Part shown: piece by piece, positions 7,848 to 18,243 of the stretch
Layout: every line of letters starts with the position of its first letter
Position numbering within the stretch: the stretch's first letter is position 1
Assembly (NCBI RefSeq): GCF_000706625.1
Contig: NZ_KL407334.1
Span: 790,389-854,388, forward strand
Reading direction: 5' to 3'
Length of the DNA stretch: 64,000 nt
From: Bartonella koehlerae C-29
GTDB lineage: Bacteria > Pseudomonadota > Alphaproteobacteria > Rhizobiales > Rhizobiaceae
Made by a program: the position numbers and the translations under genes
Notes under the pieces: model-generated
What the model saw: the letters and a program-made list of their open reading frames with translations, nothing else
Databases searched by the model: none
Told to the model about the DNA's origin: nothing

Positions 7848-9833
7848 GTGCTTGTCGAGCTAGGACATCTTTTTTTATCTGCTGCCTTTGCAGTGAGTTT
7901 ATTAGGGGCTTTTTTACCCGCTTTAGTTTTTTTGTGGGGAGAGCGTTCGTTAATGCAAACAGTCGTTCCCCTAACATATATTACTTTTACATTATTATTC
8001 TTATCTTTTTTGATTATTATTCATGCCCATATTGTTTCTGATTTTTCTGTTTTGAATGTGGTTGAGAACTCTCATTCAGAAAAGCCAATACTGTATAAAA
8101 TTACTGGTGTTTGGGGAAATCACGAAGGATCTATGTTTTTATGGGTTTTAAGTCTCGCTTTTTTTAGTACATTGGTGGCGTTATTTAGCCAGCATTTGCC
8201 AGAACAGTTTAAAGTACTAATTTTAATGTGCCAAAGCTGGATGACAAGCGCTTTTCTTTTATTTATTCTTTTTATGTCCAATCCATTTTTACGTATTAAT
8301 CCACCCGCCTTGCAAGGAAAAGATCTTAATCCTCTTTTACAGGATATCGCGTTAGCAATACATCCACCACTTCTTTATTTAGGTTATGTTGGTTTTTCAC
8401 TTTGTTTTTCTTTTGCAGTAGCTGCATTGATTATGGGATATGTCGATGGACTTTGGGCGCGTTGGGTTCGTCCTTGGCTTCTACTTGCTTGGTGTTTTTT
8501 GACATTAGGTATTATGGTTGGGTCTTATTGGGCTTATTATGAGTTAGGATGGGGTGGTTATTGGTTTTGGGATCCAGTGGAAAATGTTGCGTTTATGCCC
8601 TGGCTTTCAGGAACGGCTCTTTTACATTCCGCTCTTGTTCTTGAAAAACGGGGAATATTGAAAAGTTGGACTTTATTTTTGTGCATTCTTACTTTTTCCC
8701 TTTCTCTTATGGGAACTTTTCTTGTTCGTTCTGGTCTTTTAATGTCAGTTCATAGTTTTGCTATTGATCCAGCACAAGGGCAAGCAATTCTCGCAATTTT
8801 ATTGTTATTCACAGGAGGGGCTTTGCTTCTTTTTGCTTTGCGTGTACCTGTTTTGACACCGGGAAGATTTTTTCAGCCAATTTCGCGTGAAGGTTTTATT
8901 GTTTTAAATAATTTGTTACTCACAACAATAACAGCAACAGTTTTGATTGGTACGCTCTACCCCTATTTTATTGAGGTATTAACAGGGCAAAAAATTTCTG
9001 TAGGAGCGGATTTTTTTAACCTTACCTGTGGGCCTTTAATGATGTTATTATTATTATTGGTTCCATTTGGATCAATGATAGCGTGGAAACACGATGATTT
9101 TCTCGCAGTTTTTGAACGGCTGTGGTTTGTTTTTGCATTAGTCGCTACAGTTTGTTTTATCACATTTTATGTAGCGTCTTTGCGTGATATTTTTGCTATT
9201 TTAGGAATTGGACTTTCAGTTTTTGTTTTCTTAGGCAGTTTAGCTGATCTTTGGGCGAAGAGCGGACATCGCAAGATGGCTTTGTTAGCACGGGTTAAGA
9301 AATTTATTGGATTACCATGGTCCGTTTTTGGTGCAGCAATAGCGCATATGGGATTAGGTGTTACATTGTTTGGTATTATCTGTGTCGCAACTTTTGGGCA
9401 AGAGCGTATTCTTATTATGCATAGAGGAGATATGGTAACGATAGCAGATAAAACTCTTCATTTGAATGAAGTGCGCGATGAAACTGGTCCGAATTATTCG
9501 GCAATGGAGTTTTATTTTACAATATATGAAAATAAAAATACGGTGGGTAAAGTAACAGCATCAAAGCGGTTTTATTTAAGTCAAAATACATCAACAACGG
9601 AAGTTGGTATTCAAAATCATGGTTTATCTCAGCTCTATATTGTTCCAGGACGGATAGATGAACGAGGGCTCGTTTTACATGTATGGTGGAAGCCTTACAT
9701 AATATGTGTTTGGTTAGGGGCATTGATGATGGCTATGGGCGGATGTTTTTCTCTTTTTGGTTATTGGTTCCGCATTGGGGTGCATCAACGGAGAGTCTTT
9801 CATTTTAAATTTTCTGAAAAGGCATTGAGATGA
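7848..9833 (+). CDS. ccmF: CcmF/CycK cytochrome c haem lyase subunit
   Basis: A 661-residue polytopic inner-membrane protein of the haem ligation complex, with roughly a dozen or more hydrophobic segments. The tryptophan-rich WWD haem-handling motif is present ('GGYWFWDPVENVAFMPWL'), as are histidine-containing loops such as 'IHPPLLYLGYVGFS' and 'GNHEGSMFLWVLSL'. Length is normal. It starts with GTG (7848), 7 bp after ccmE, and overlaps ccmH by ATGA, so ccmE-ccmF-ccmH are one operon. Confidence 0.95.
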   Translation: MLVELGHLFLSAAFAVSLLGAFLPALVFLWGERSLMQTVVPLTYITFTLLFLSFLIIIHAHIVSDFSVLNVVENSHSEKPILYKITGVWGNHEGSMFLWVLSLAFFSTLVALFSQHLPEQFKVLILMCQSWMTSAFLLFILFMSNPFLRINPPALQGKDLNPLLQDIALAIHPPLLYLGYVGFSLCFSFAVAALIMGYVDGLWARWVRPWLLLAWCFLTLGIMVGSYWAYYELGWGGYWFWDPVENVAFMPWLSGTALLHSALVLEKRGILKSWTLFLCILTFSLSLMGTFLVRSGLLMSVHSFAIDPAQGQAILAILLLFTGGALLLFALRVPVLTPGRFFQPISREGFIVLNNLLLTTITATVLIGTLYPYFIEVLTGQKISVGADFFNLTCGPLMMLLLLLVPFGSMIAWKHDDFLAVFERLWFVFALVATVCFITFYVASLRDIFAILGIGLSVFVFLGSLADLWAKSGHRKMALLARVKKFIGLPWSVFGAAIAHMGLGVTLFGIICVATFGQERILIMHRGDMVTIADKTLHLNEVRDETGPNYSAMEFYFTIYENKNTVGKVTASKRFYLSQNTSTTEVGIQNHGLSQLYIVPGRIDERGLVLHVWWKPYIICVWLGALMMAMGGCFSLFGYWFRIGVHQRRVFHFKFSEKALR

Positions 9834-10237
9834 AAAAAAAACTATTTTGCACTTTGCTTTTTTTAATTACTGCTTTTTCTTTGTCATTAGCAATAGCAGT
9901 GGAGCCAGATGAAGTTTTAAAGGATACAGTTCTTGAAGCGCGTGCGCGTGATATTTCATCGCATTTGCGTTGTCCAGTTTGCCAAAATCAATCAATTGAT
10001 GATTCGGATGCTTCATTAGCACGTGATTTACGGCTTTTAATTCGTGAACGTTTGAAAATGGGTGAGAGAGATCAGCAGGTTATTGATTTTCTTGTTGAGC
10101 GATATGGTGAATTTATCCTCTTGAGACCACCATTTAATAAAACAACTTGGTTTTTGTGGTTATCGCCTTTGATAATTATCATTATTGGTGCAAAAGTCAT
10201 ATTTTTCCGAATAAATGGTACAAGAACGAAAAAGTAA
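9830..10237 (+). CDS. ccmH: CcmH/CycL apocytochrome thiol reductase
   Basis: A 135-residue periplasmic thioredox protein with a signal peptide (about 1-22) and a C-terminal membrane anchor (about 105-125). The redox motif is in 'LRCPVCQNQSIDDSDA' (C48 and C51), the family signature. It keeps the CXXCH cysteines of apocytochrome c reduced for haem attachment. It overlaps ccmF by ATGA at 9830. Stand-alone short CcmH of this size is usual in alphaproteobacteria. Confidence 0.95.
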   Translation: MKKKLFCTLLFLITAFSLSLAIAVEPDEVLKDTVLEARARDISSHLRCPVCQNQSIDDSDASLARDLRLLIRERLKMGERDQQVIDFLVERYGEFILLRPPFNKTTWFLWLSPLIIIIIGAKVIFFRINGTRTKK

Positions 10238-10472
10238 TTACTTTAAATGTTGATGAAGAAAAGCAGTCAAGAATATTCTTTCGCTAACACGGATGTTACA
10301 GGAAAAAAATAAGGTACATTTAAATTGATATCAGCTTTCTTTATCAGTGATGCATTGTTGTGTCCTTAAACCTTACAAAACTTTAACAATTTAGACAGAA
10401 AACGGTAAGATTTGTTATTTTATAAAAGGACGAAATTGAAATATAATATGATTAAATAGGAGCGTATACCAA

Positions 10473-11984
10473 ATGGTTAAAAAAACTTTCTTCACAACAT
10501 TAGTCGCAGTAAGTTTTTCTGCTGGTTTAGAAACTGCACTGTTTTTTAGTGGATGTGGATCAAGCTTGTGGACGACAAAAGCTCATGCAGATTCTGTATT
10601 TAGTTCATTAATACAACAGAAGGGATTTGCAGATATTGTTTCTCAAGTAAAGCCTGCTGTTGTTTCGGTACAGGTGAAGAGCAATAAAAAGAAAAAAGAG
10701 TGGTTTTTTAGTGATTTTTTTAGTACTCCGGGCTTTGACCAATTACCAGATCAACATCCTTTGAAAAAGTTTTTTCAAGAATTTTATAATCGTGATAAGC
10801 CTAGTAACAAATCTTTGCAACGTTCGTATAGACTACGCCCTATAGCTTTTGGATCGGGCTTTTTTATCTCGTCTGATGGTTATATTGTGACCAATAATCA
10901 TGTGATTTCTGATGGCACAAGTTACGCTGTTGTTCTTGATGATGGTACAGAACTGAGTGCAAAACTCATTGGAACGGATCCACGAACCGATCTTGCAGTA
11001 TTAAAAGTAAATGAAAAAAGAAAATTTTCGTATGTCGATTTTGGTGATGATTCAAAGCTTCGTGTTGGTGATTGGGTTGTTGCTATTGGTAATCCATTTG
11101 GCCTTGGTGGAACTGTGACAGCAGGTATCGTTTCGGCACGTGGACGTGATATTGGTACCGGTGTTTATGATGATTTCATTCAGATTGATGCTGCTGTTAA
11201 TCGAGGAAATTCTGGAGGTCCAACTTTTGATCTTAACGGAAAGGTTGTTGGAGTGAATACGGCAATTTTTTCTCCTTCTGGAGGCAATGTTGGGATTGCT
11301 TTTGCTATTCCAGCAGCAACAGCGAAACAGGTTGTGCAACAACTTATCGAAAAAGGTTTAGTTCAGCGTGGTTGGCTTGGGGTTCAGATTCAGCCTGTAA
11401 CGAAAGAAATCTCTGACTCAATTGGTTTGAAAGAGGCTAAAGGTGCTTTAATTACGGATCCATTAAAGGGGCCAGCCGCAAAAGCTGGTATCAAGGCAGG
11501 TGACGTTATTATTTCTGTGAATGGTGAGAAGATTAATGATGTTCGCGATCTAGCAAAGCGTATTGCAAATATGAGCCCGGGAGAAACAGTGATCTTAGGT
11601 GTATGGAAATCTGGTAAGGAAGATAATGTGAAAGTTAAACTTGATTCGATGCCTGAAGATGAAAGTATGAAGGACAGCTCAAAACATTCAAATGAGCACA
11701 GTAATTCAGATGAAACATTGGAAGATTATGGTTTGATTGTTGCTCCTTCTGATGATGGAGTAGGATTGGTCGTAACTGATGTAGATCCAGATTCCGATGC
11801 TGCAGATAAAGGAATACGTCCTGGTGATGTGATTGTGACAGTTAATAATAAATCTGTTAAAAAGGTCTCTGATATTACTGGCACTATCAAAAATGCCCAA
11901 AAATTAGGACGAAAAGCCATACTTCTACAAGTGCGAACAAATGATCAAAATCGTTTTGTCGCTCTTCCTATTTTCAAAAAATAA
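10473..11984 (+). CDS. htrA: HtrA/DegP periplasmic serine protease
   Basis: A 503-residue periplasmic protease-chaperone. The signal peptide ends near 'TTKAHADS'. The trypsin-like domain carries the triad H143 ('TNNHVISDG'), D173 ('RTDLAVLKV') and S247 ('NRGNSGGPTF'). Two PDZ domains follow (about 300-390 and 410-500), the second after a low-complexity Ser/His/Asn linker around 'DSSKHSNEHSNSDETLED'. It degrades misfolded envelope proteins. ATG 10473 is preceded by 'taggagcg' (about 10458-10465). The 235-bp upstream region may hold a stress promoter that I cannot define. The neighbouring ccm genes and two-component pair keep the rhizobial order. Confidence 0.95.
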   Translation: MVKKTFFTTLVAVSFSAGLETALFFSGCGSSLWTTKAHADSVFSSLIQQKGFADIVSQVKPAVVSVQVKSNKKKKEWFFSDFFSTPGFDQLPDQHPLKKFFQEFYNRDKPSNKSLQRSYRLRPIAFGSGFFISSDGYIVTNNHVISDGTSYAVVLDDGTELSAKLIGTDPRTDLAVLKVNEKRKFSYVDFGDDSKLRVGDWVVAIGNPFGLGGTVTAGIVSARGRDIGTGVYDDFIQIDAAVNRGNSGGPTFDLNGKVVGVNTAIFSPSGGNVGIAFAIPAATAKQVVQQLIEKGLVQRGWLGVQIQPVTKEISDSIGLKEAKGALITDPLKGPAAKAGIKAGDVIISVNGEKINDVRDLAKRIANMSPGETVILGVWKSGKEDNVKVKLDSMPEDESMKDSSKHSNEHSNSDETLEDYGLIVAPSDDGVGLVVTDVDPDSDAADKGIRPGDVIVTVNNKSVKKVSDITGTIKNAQKLGRKAILLQVRTNDQNRFVALPIFKK

Positions 11985-12064
11985 CACTTGATTAATGGTA
12001 GGGCAGAGGTTTTGTAAACTTTTGTCCTACAACGTGATTTGATAAAATAACGGAGATGCCTTTT

Positions 12065-12751
12065 ATGAAGATACTCGTTATCGAGGATGATCATGAGACG
12101 GGGCGTTATCTTGAAAAAGCTTTTGGGGAGGCAGGGCATTCGGTTGATGTTGCGTATGACGGTGAAACTGGATACGCTTTAGCTGAAACAGAAAATTATG
12201 ATGTTATGGTCGTTGATCGGATGCTTTTGCATCGTGATGGTCTTTCTATTATTGCTGAATTGCGTGCTAAAGGTAATGAAACACCAGCTCTTATCCTTTC
12301 AGCTTTAGGACAAGTGAATGATCGTGTGATGGGACTGCGTGCAGGAGGTGATGATTATTTGACAAAGCCTTATGCCTTTTCTGAACTTCTTGCTCGTGTT
12401 GAAGTGTTGCAACGACGGAAAAATCCTAAAGAAGCAGAAACTGTTTATTGTGTAGGCAATCTTGAACTTGATCGGCTAGCACATACAGTAAAACGGGGTG
12501 ATAGAAATATTATATTACAGCCACGAGAGTTTCGTTTACTTGAATATTTGATGCGATATGCTGGGCAGGTTGTTACCCGTACTATGCTTTTAGAAAATGT
12601 TTGGGATTACCATTTTGATCCACAAACAAATGTCATTGACGTTCATATATCTCGTTTAAGAGCAAAAATTGAGAAAGATTTTGATGTTCCACTTCTCTAT
12701 ACTATACGTGGAGCTGGATACATGCTGAAAGCACCAGATAACAAAATATGA
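12065..12751 (+). CDS. OmpR-family response regulator
   Basis: A 228-residue response regulator: receiver domain with D8/D9, phospho-acceptor D51 in 'MVVDRMLLHRDG' and K101 in 'LTKPYAF', then a winged-helix domain with 'LQPREFRLLEYLMRYAGQV' and 'TNVIDVHISRLRAKIEKDF'. I prefer ATG 12065 over ATG 12056 because CGGAG (12051-12055) directly abuts the latter but is well spaced for the former. It overlaps its kinase by ATGA. It resembles the TctD/CopR-type regulators that follow degP in Rhizobiales. Its regulon is unknown; position suggests envelope or metal stress. Confidence 0.9.
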   Translation: MKILVIEDDHETGRYLEKAFGEAGHSVDVAYDGETGYALAETENYDVMVVDRMLLHRDGLSIIAELRAKGNETPALILSALGQVNDRVMGLRAGGDDYLTKPYAFSELLARVEVLQRRKNPKEAETVYCVGNLELDRLAHTVKRGDRNIILQPREFRLLEYLMRYAGQVVTRTMLLENVWDYHFDPQTNVIDVHISRLRAKIEKDFDVPLLYTIRGAGYMLKAPDNKI

Positions 12752-14130
12752 ATCGTCTACTCAATATGATGCGCACGACTGCGCTAAGGCTTTCAGCACT
12801 GTATATTCTACTATTTGGGTTAGTTGCAACAGGGCTTTCTATTTATATAACGGCATTTTCTGTTTCATTATTAACTGAGCAAACGGAACAGGCTTTACGT
12901 GAAGAGTTAAGACGTATCGAAAACGCTTATAATTATGGTGGGCTCCCTTTATTAATACGTACTATTGATTATCGTTCACGACAACCTGGAGCTTTTCTTT
13001 ATCTTGTTACTGATTCTATGGGACGCGCTCTAGCAGGTAATGTTGCACGTATTGAAGTTGGGCTTTTGAATCATAATGGTTTTCTTTCGAATTCTTTTTT
13101 GTATTCGCGTTTTGGAGAACATGGCAAAACAAGTGAACATCGGGCGTTGGCAATTATTGTTAATTTGCCTAATGCTATGAAAATTCTTGTGGGGCGGGAC
13201 TTAGATGAACCAGAACGTTTTGCAGCGGTTATTCGTAAAGCAGTTGTGATTGCTCTTGCAGCAATGGTTGGAGGGGCTTTACTTATATGGTTTTTTGTTG
13301 GTAGACGTGCATTGCAGAGGATTGATCATGTAACGGCTGCATCACAGCGTTTGATGGAGGGTGATTTCAGTGGGCGTTTACCTGTTTCTGGGGTAGGGGA
13401 TGAGTTTGATCGATTGTCTGCTAATCTTAATGTTATGTTAGACCGCATTGAAGAATTAAATATTGGTTTGCGTCAAGTATCAGATAATATTGCTCATGAT
13501 CTAAAAACACCGCTAACACGTCTTAGAAATTGCGCTGAAGCGGCACTTTCTGGGCAAAAGAAAAATTTTGAATATCGTCAAGCACTTTATGGTATCATTG
13601 CTGAATCAGATCAACTTATTCGTACTTTTAATGCTATCTTAATGATTTCACGCATTGAAGCTAGCAATGCAATTGAGCATCTTGAAACTATGAATATGAA
13701 GCTAATCCTTGAAGATGCTGTTGAAATCTACGAACCTTTTGCTGAAGAGTCTGGTGTTTTGCTTCGATTAGGGGAGACATTTGATAAAGAGTTGAAATTG
13801 AATCGTGAACTTGTTGCGCAATCAATTTTTAATCTTATCGATAATGCGATTAAATATGCCTCTAAAGGTGGAAGGAGAGCGAAAGTTTGCTTATCAATGG
13901 AATATCGTGGTGAACATTTATTAGTTGTCGTTAGCGATAATGGTCCGGGAATTGCAGCGAATAAACGTGACAAAGTAACAGAACGTTTTTTTCGTCTTGA
14001 AGAAAGCCGAACACGGCCTGGTTTTGGTATTGGTTTAAGTATAGCAAAAGCTGTCATGAAACTTCATGGTGGTGAACTTTTACTTGAAGATGCTAATCCA
14101 GGGCTTAGAGCTGTTTTATTATTTCCTTAA
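12748..14130 (+). CDS. membrane sensor histidine kinase
   Basis: A 460-residue kinase paired with the preceding regulator. Two membrane segments (about 15-40 and 165-184) bound a periplasmic sensor of roughly 125 residues. HAMP domain about 185-240; phospho-acceptor H250 in 'DNIAHDLKTPLTRLRN'; ATPase motifs 'NLIDNAIKYAS', 'VSDNGPGI' and 'GFGIGLSIAKAV'. The catalytic core looks complete. ATGA overlap with the regulator shows co-translation. The family is that of envelope or metal sensors (CusS/QseC-like); the ligand cannot be deduced. Confidence 0.9.
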   Translation: MNRLLNMMRTTALRLSALYILLFGLVATGLSIYITAFSVSLLTEQTEQALREELRRIENAYNYGGLPLLIRTIDYRSRQPGAFLYLVTDSMGRALAGNVARIEVGLLNHNGFLSNSFLYSRFGEHGKTSEHRALAIIVNLPNAMKILVGRDLDEPERFAAVIRKAVVIALAAMVGGALLIWFFVGRRALQRIDHVTAASQRLMEGDFSGRLPVSGVGDEFDRLSANLNVMLDRIEELNIGLRQVSDNIAHDLKTPLTRLRNCAEAALSGQKKNFEYRQALYGIIAESDQLIRTFNAILMISRIEASNAIEHLETMNMKLILEDAVEIYEPFAEESGVLLRLGETFDKELKLNRELVAQSIFNLIDNAIKYASKGGRRAKVCLSMEYRGEHLLVVVSDNGPGIAANKRDKVTERFFRLEESRTRPGFGIGLSIAKAVMKLHGGELLLEDANPGLRAVLLFP

Positions 14131-14225
14131 AGGCAATGTACTTAATCGTTCTGTTTTGACACGTAACAACTGTTTTTTTTTAAATATAATGCAATAGAAA
14201 GAAAAATTAAACCTTTTTCAAGTGA

Positions 14226-17158
14226 GTGCAGATAAAAAATGCTTTTTTAAAAACACAGCTTCTCCCTTTACGTCCTCTTGATGAAAGCGGTTCTCAATGG
14301 CTAAAAGATATTGAAGAACAAACCAGGAAAGAAAATTTAGAGTCGCTTGTTTTCTCTATTTCAAATCAGGGAAAGCAGATTGATTTTATAAGCGCAGTTA
14401 TGACTTTATCTCCTTTTTTGCGTGAGGCTTTAATAGCCAATCCCTCGTATCTTACTCCTTTATTACATGTTGATATAGAAACAAGATTGAGCGAAATTAT
14501 AGATGATATTGTACTTATTGATAAGAGTGAATCTACACATGAAACTGCATTGATGGCGGCTTTAAGATGCAAGAAACGGGAAGCTCATGTTCTAATTGCT
14601 TTAGCTGATTTGAGTGGTGTTTTTACTTACGAAATTTCATGCGGTTGGTTGACTCGTTTGGGAGAAGCCGCATTAGGTGTGGCGCTCCGTTTTCTTTTAA
14701 GAGAAGCGCATGATCATGGTAAAATAAATTTTTCAAACCGTGAGGATCCAGAAAAAGACTGTGGTTTAATCATTTTAGGGATGGGAAAATTGGGGGCAGG
14801 AGAACTTAATTATTCATCTGATATTGATCTTATTGTTTTCATTGATAGAGATATCGCCTCATATTGGTAATCTTTCTGAGAGTATCGATGTGTTCTCTAA
14901 AATAGTACGTTGACTAATCCGTATCATTCAAGAACGTACTACAGAGGGATATGTTTTTCGTTTCGATTTTCGGCTTCGGCCAGATCCAGGTTCAACGCCT
15001 TTAGCTTTACCAGTAAGGACTGCTTTACGTTATTACGAGGGACGTGGACAAAATTGGGAGCGGGCAGCTATGATTAAGGCACGCCCAGTTGCTAGCGATA
15101 AAAGAGCAGGCTTTAACTTTCTCAAAGAGCTTTTCCTTTATGTGTGGCGGAAATATTTAGATTATGCTGCTATTGCGGATATTCATTCGATCAAACGTCA
15201 AATCCATGCATATAAAAATTATAGTCAAATTGCTGCTTATGGCCATAATATAAAGTTAGGATGAGGTTGTATTCGTGAGATTGAGTTTTTTGTCCAGACA
15301 CAACAACTCATTGCTGGTGGGCGTTTTCCTCAATTGCGTGGGCGTCAGACAGTTGCAATGTTAGCAGAACTTCACAAGCTTGGTTGGATTAGTGAGAAAA
15401 CGAGAGATAGCCTTGTAACAAGTTATGCTTTTTTACGAAATGTAGAACCTCGTATCCAAATGCTTGCTGATGAACAAACGCATATTCTCCCAATTGATCT
15501 TTCTCAATTTACTAGTGTTGCATATTTGATGGGCTATCAAGAGACGAGCAGTTTTATCTGCGATTTATTAAAAACGCTTCAAGTTGTTGAAAAACATTAT
15601 GCGGCGCTGTTTGAAAACGAGCAAGAACTTGGTTTAGAAATTGGCAATTTAGTTTTTACAGGTGAAGAAGATGACCCAGAGACATTAATAACATTAAGCC
15701 GTTTAGGTTTTGAAAGGGCGAGTGATATTTGTCGTATTATGCGCACACTTCATTGTGGGCGTTATAAATCTACTCAATCTGCTGAAGCGCGTGAGAGATT
15801 AACGGAATTGACCCCAGCACTTTTGAAAGCTTTTGGTGCGACAAAAAGAGCCGATGAAGCAATGTTACGTTTTGATAGTTTTTTACAGGGATTGCCTTCA
15901 GGAATTCAGCTTTTTAGTCTTTTGCAATCTAACCCCTCTCTTTTGGATATGTTAGTGCTTATCATGGGGGCTGCGCCACGTTTTGCAGAAATTATTACAC
16001 GTAAACCCCATGTTTTTGATGGAATGTTAGATCTAACTATTTTTTCAGAGTTGCCAACAAAAACTCATTTAGAAAATCAGCTTGAATATTTTCTTGAAGG
16101 TGTAATTTCTTATGAAGAAATTCTAGATCACTTAAGGGTTTTTGCTGATGAGCAACGTTTCTTGATTGGTATTCGAATTTTGAATGGTGTAATTACGGGA
16201 GAGAAAGCAGGTTTTGCGTTTACTGCACTTGCTGATCTTATGATTGCAAAAACATTTTCTGCAAGTTCAAGAGGAATTTTCTCGTCTTCATGGCAATATT
16301 AAAGGGGGGCGTGTGGGTATATTGGGCATGGGTAAGCTTGGAAGTTGTGAATTAACTGCTGGTTCGGATGTTGATCTTATTTTGCTTTATGAACATGATG
16401 AGGATGCGGAAATATCTGATGGAGAAAAACCTCTCTATATTTCTCAATATTATACTCGTTTGACACAGCGTCTTGTTGCAGCTTTATCTACTCTTACAAG
16501 TCAAGGAGTCCTTTATACAGTTGATTTAAGATTGCGTCCGTTAGGCAATAAGGGACTTGTTGCTGTTTCTTTTGAATTTTTTAGGAAATATTATCGCAAG
16601 GAAGCATGGATATGGGAACATCTTGCTTTGACAAGGGCAAGAGGTATTGCAGGAGATCTTGATTTTTTACAAAAGTTAGAAAATGAAGTTTGTACAATTA
16701 TTGGTTTTTCTCGTAATAAGAAAGATGTAAAAAAAGCAATATGTGAAATGCGTATGTTGATTGAAAAAGAAAAACCACCAGAGAATCGATGGGGTTTGAA
16801 AACGATGCTTGGTGGAATCATGGATCTGGAGTTTATTGCTCAATTTTCTCTTATTACGCATGTGATTGCGTTTCAAATTAGAGCAACTACAGCGGATATT
16901 TTGGCCCAATTACCAACAAGTTTTCTTAATCAATCATTTATTTCTGATTTACACCATGCCTATGGCATCTATACAAATTTGAGCCAAATTATGCGACTTT
17001 GTTTAAATGATGCTCTTGATCTCAATGATATGCCATCGGGATTAAGCGAACTTTTGTTAAGCAGCGTTGGAGAACCTGATTTGCTGCGTGTTGAGAAATT
17101 AATAGAGGAAACAAGGCAATCAGTATGTTCAATTTTTATACAAATCATGAAATATTGA
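14226..17158 (+). pseudogene. glnE: glnE pseudogene (glutamine synthetase adenylyltransferase)
   Basis: The remains of a full-length GlnE of about 977 codons, the enzyme that adenylylates and deadenylylates glutamine synthetase. Both nucleotidyltransferase signatures survive: 'GMGKLGAGELNYSSDIDL' (near 14780) and 'GMGKLGSCELTAGSDVDL' (near 16325). The reading frame is broken four times. There is a +1 shift near 14850, where 'FIDRDIA' runs into a stop and 'PHIGNLSESIDVFSK' continues in the next frame. There are in-frame TGA codons at 14911-14913 and 15262-15264. A second +1 shift lies near 16250 in a run of A and T. At both TGA positions the family has Arg ('RRL', 'KLGRGGIREIEFF'), so both fit CGA to TGA changes. 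It starts with GTG 14226. The coding sequence is otherwise well preserved, so decay looks recent. Sequencing error could explain a homopolymer shift but not all four lesions. Confidence 0.9.
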
Positions 17159-18243
17159 AAATGTGTTTATAAGAAAATTAGACATGGTTATGAGGATGAA
17201 ATGTAATCGAATACGATGATAGAGTGTAAAAAAAAACATACAAGAGATAGCTATTAATCGTAAAAAAATATTACAATTAGCTCTATTGCCAAAAAAATAT
17301 TTTTTATAAAATACGAAGTTTATAGTTTCTTTTAGGTCTCTATTGAAAATTTTTTGTAAGTTTTTTTTGATCTAGAATATTAACTTTTTTATTTATTCGA
17401 TAAAAGAACACTTTATGATTACTAGATCACTAGTTGTATTCTGAATTTGAAAAATACATCCTCTCTTAGTCTCTATAAGTGAAATTGTAATTTTTCATGA
17501 ATTGTTCGTACTCTCACTTATTTTTGCCGATCAATGCATGATTTTTTATATTTTCTGGTTATATGCCTTACTGGAATAGAGAGAAAAATCTGTTTTCAAT
17601 TAATTTTTTGAGCTGATTGAAATGGTTTTTATGCTGAATTACTAAGTTCCAAATATTACATTTATTCAAAAAATTAAAATACGCTTTTTTTCTTTTAAGG
17701 AAGGTATAGTATTTGTTCATCTTTTTTTTGCTCAATTTATAGTAACCACATTGCATGTTAATAAAACTATATCAAGGGAGATATTTTCATGCACTGAGGA
17801 TGCTACAGAGCTCTTTCAGAAAAGGATGAGAGTTGGCGTTTTTATTGCCTAAATTAAAAAAAATATTGAAAAAGTTGTAGCTCTCTATCGTTTACCATTT
17901 CGGTAACAGAATCATACTGAGCAAATAGGGTAAGAAGTTTTATCGGTTACGTTAAACGGCTTCATTTTCTTTTAAAAAATGAATATTATCACTATCTACA
18001 TAGTTCAGGAAATGATGGAAAAAAGATTCATGAAAGAAAATAATAAAACTTTCTTGACTAAAATATAGGGAACTTTCTAAGAAGATAAATTCTAAAAAAT
18101 GACATAATTTGTCAAAGTTTGTTTGGAATTTCCAATTGGAAGATTATTTTTTTATAACTGTGTCATTTTTACTACAGATTTTTTGAAAAAAATATGAAAC
18201 CATCTGCATATTATGTGTCACATTAGCTTTTAGGGGAGCAATT
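17159..18243. other. 1.1-kb gene-free region upstream of hbp
   Basis: Very AT-rich DNA with no coding frame I can support. A 62-codon minus-strand frame (17568-17756) is Lys/Asn/Phe-rich and looks like chance. The right-hand end contains a pair of overlapping palindromes (18123-18141) and the hbp ribosome-binding site (AGGGGAG, about 18231-18237). Long upstream regions are compatible with complex regulation of hemin-binding genes, but nothing else in it can be named. Confidence 0.45.
18123..18141. promoter_or_regulatory. overlapping palindromes, candidate operator of hbp
   Basis: Two perfect palindromes overlap: TTGGAATTTCCAA (18123-18135, 6-1-6) and TTCCAATTGGAA (18130-18141). They lie about 100 bp upstream of the hbp start. 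The TTnGAA...TTCnAA pattern resembles the iron-responsive Irr element of alphaproteobacteria, and hbp genes of Bartonella are known to respond to haem through Irr. Binding here is inference only, and the half-site spacing differs from the Irr consensus as I remember it. Confidence 0.4.

Noticed and set aside
14911-15264. TGA codons in glnE read as selenocysteine or recoded
   Set aside because: Both stand where relatives have Arg, no SECIS-like context is evident, and two frameshifts are also present; decay is simpler.
17568-17756. 62-codon minus-strand frame upstream of hbp
   Set aside because: Lys/Asn/Phe-rich product expected from A/T-rich DNA, no ribosome-binding site, no family features.
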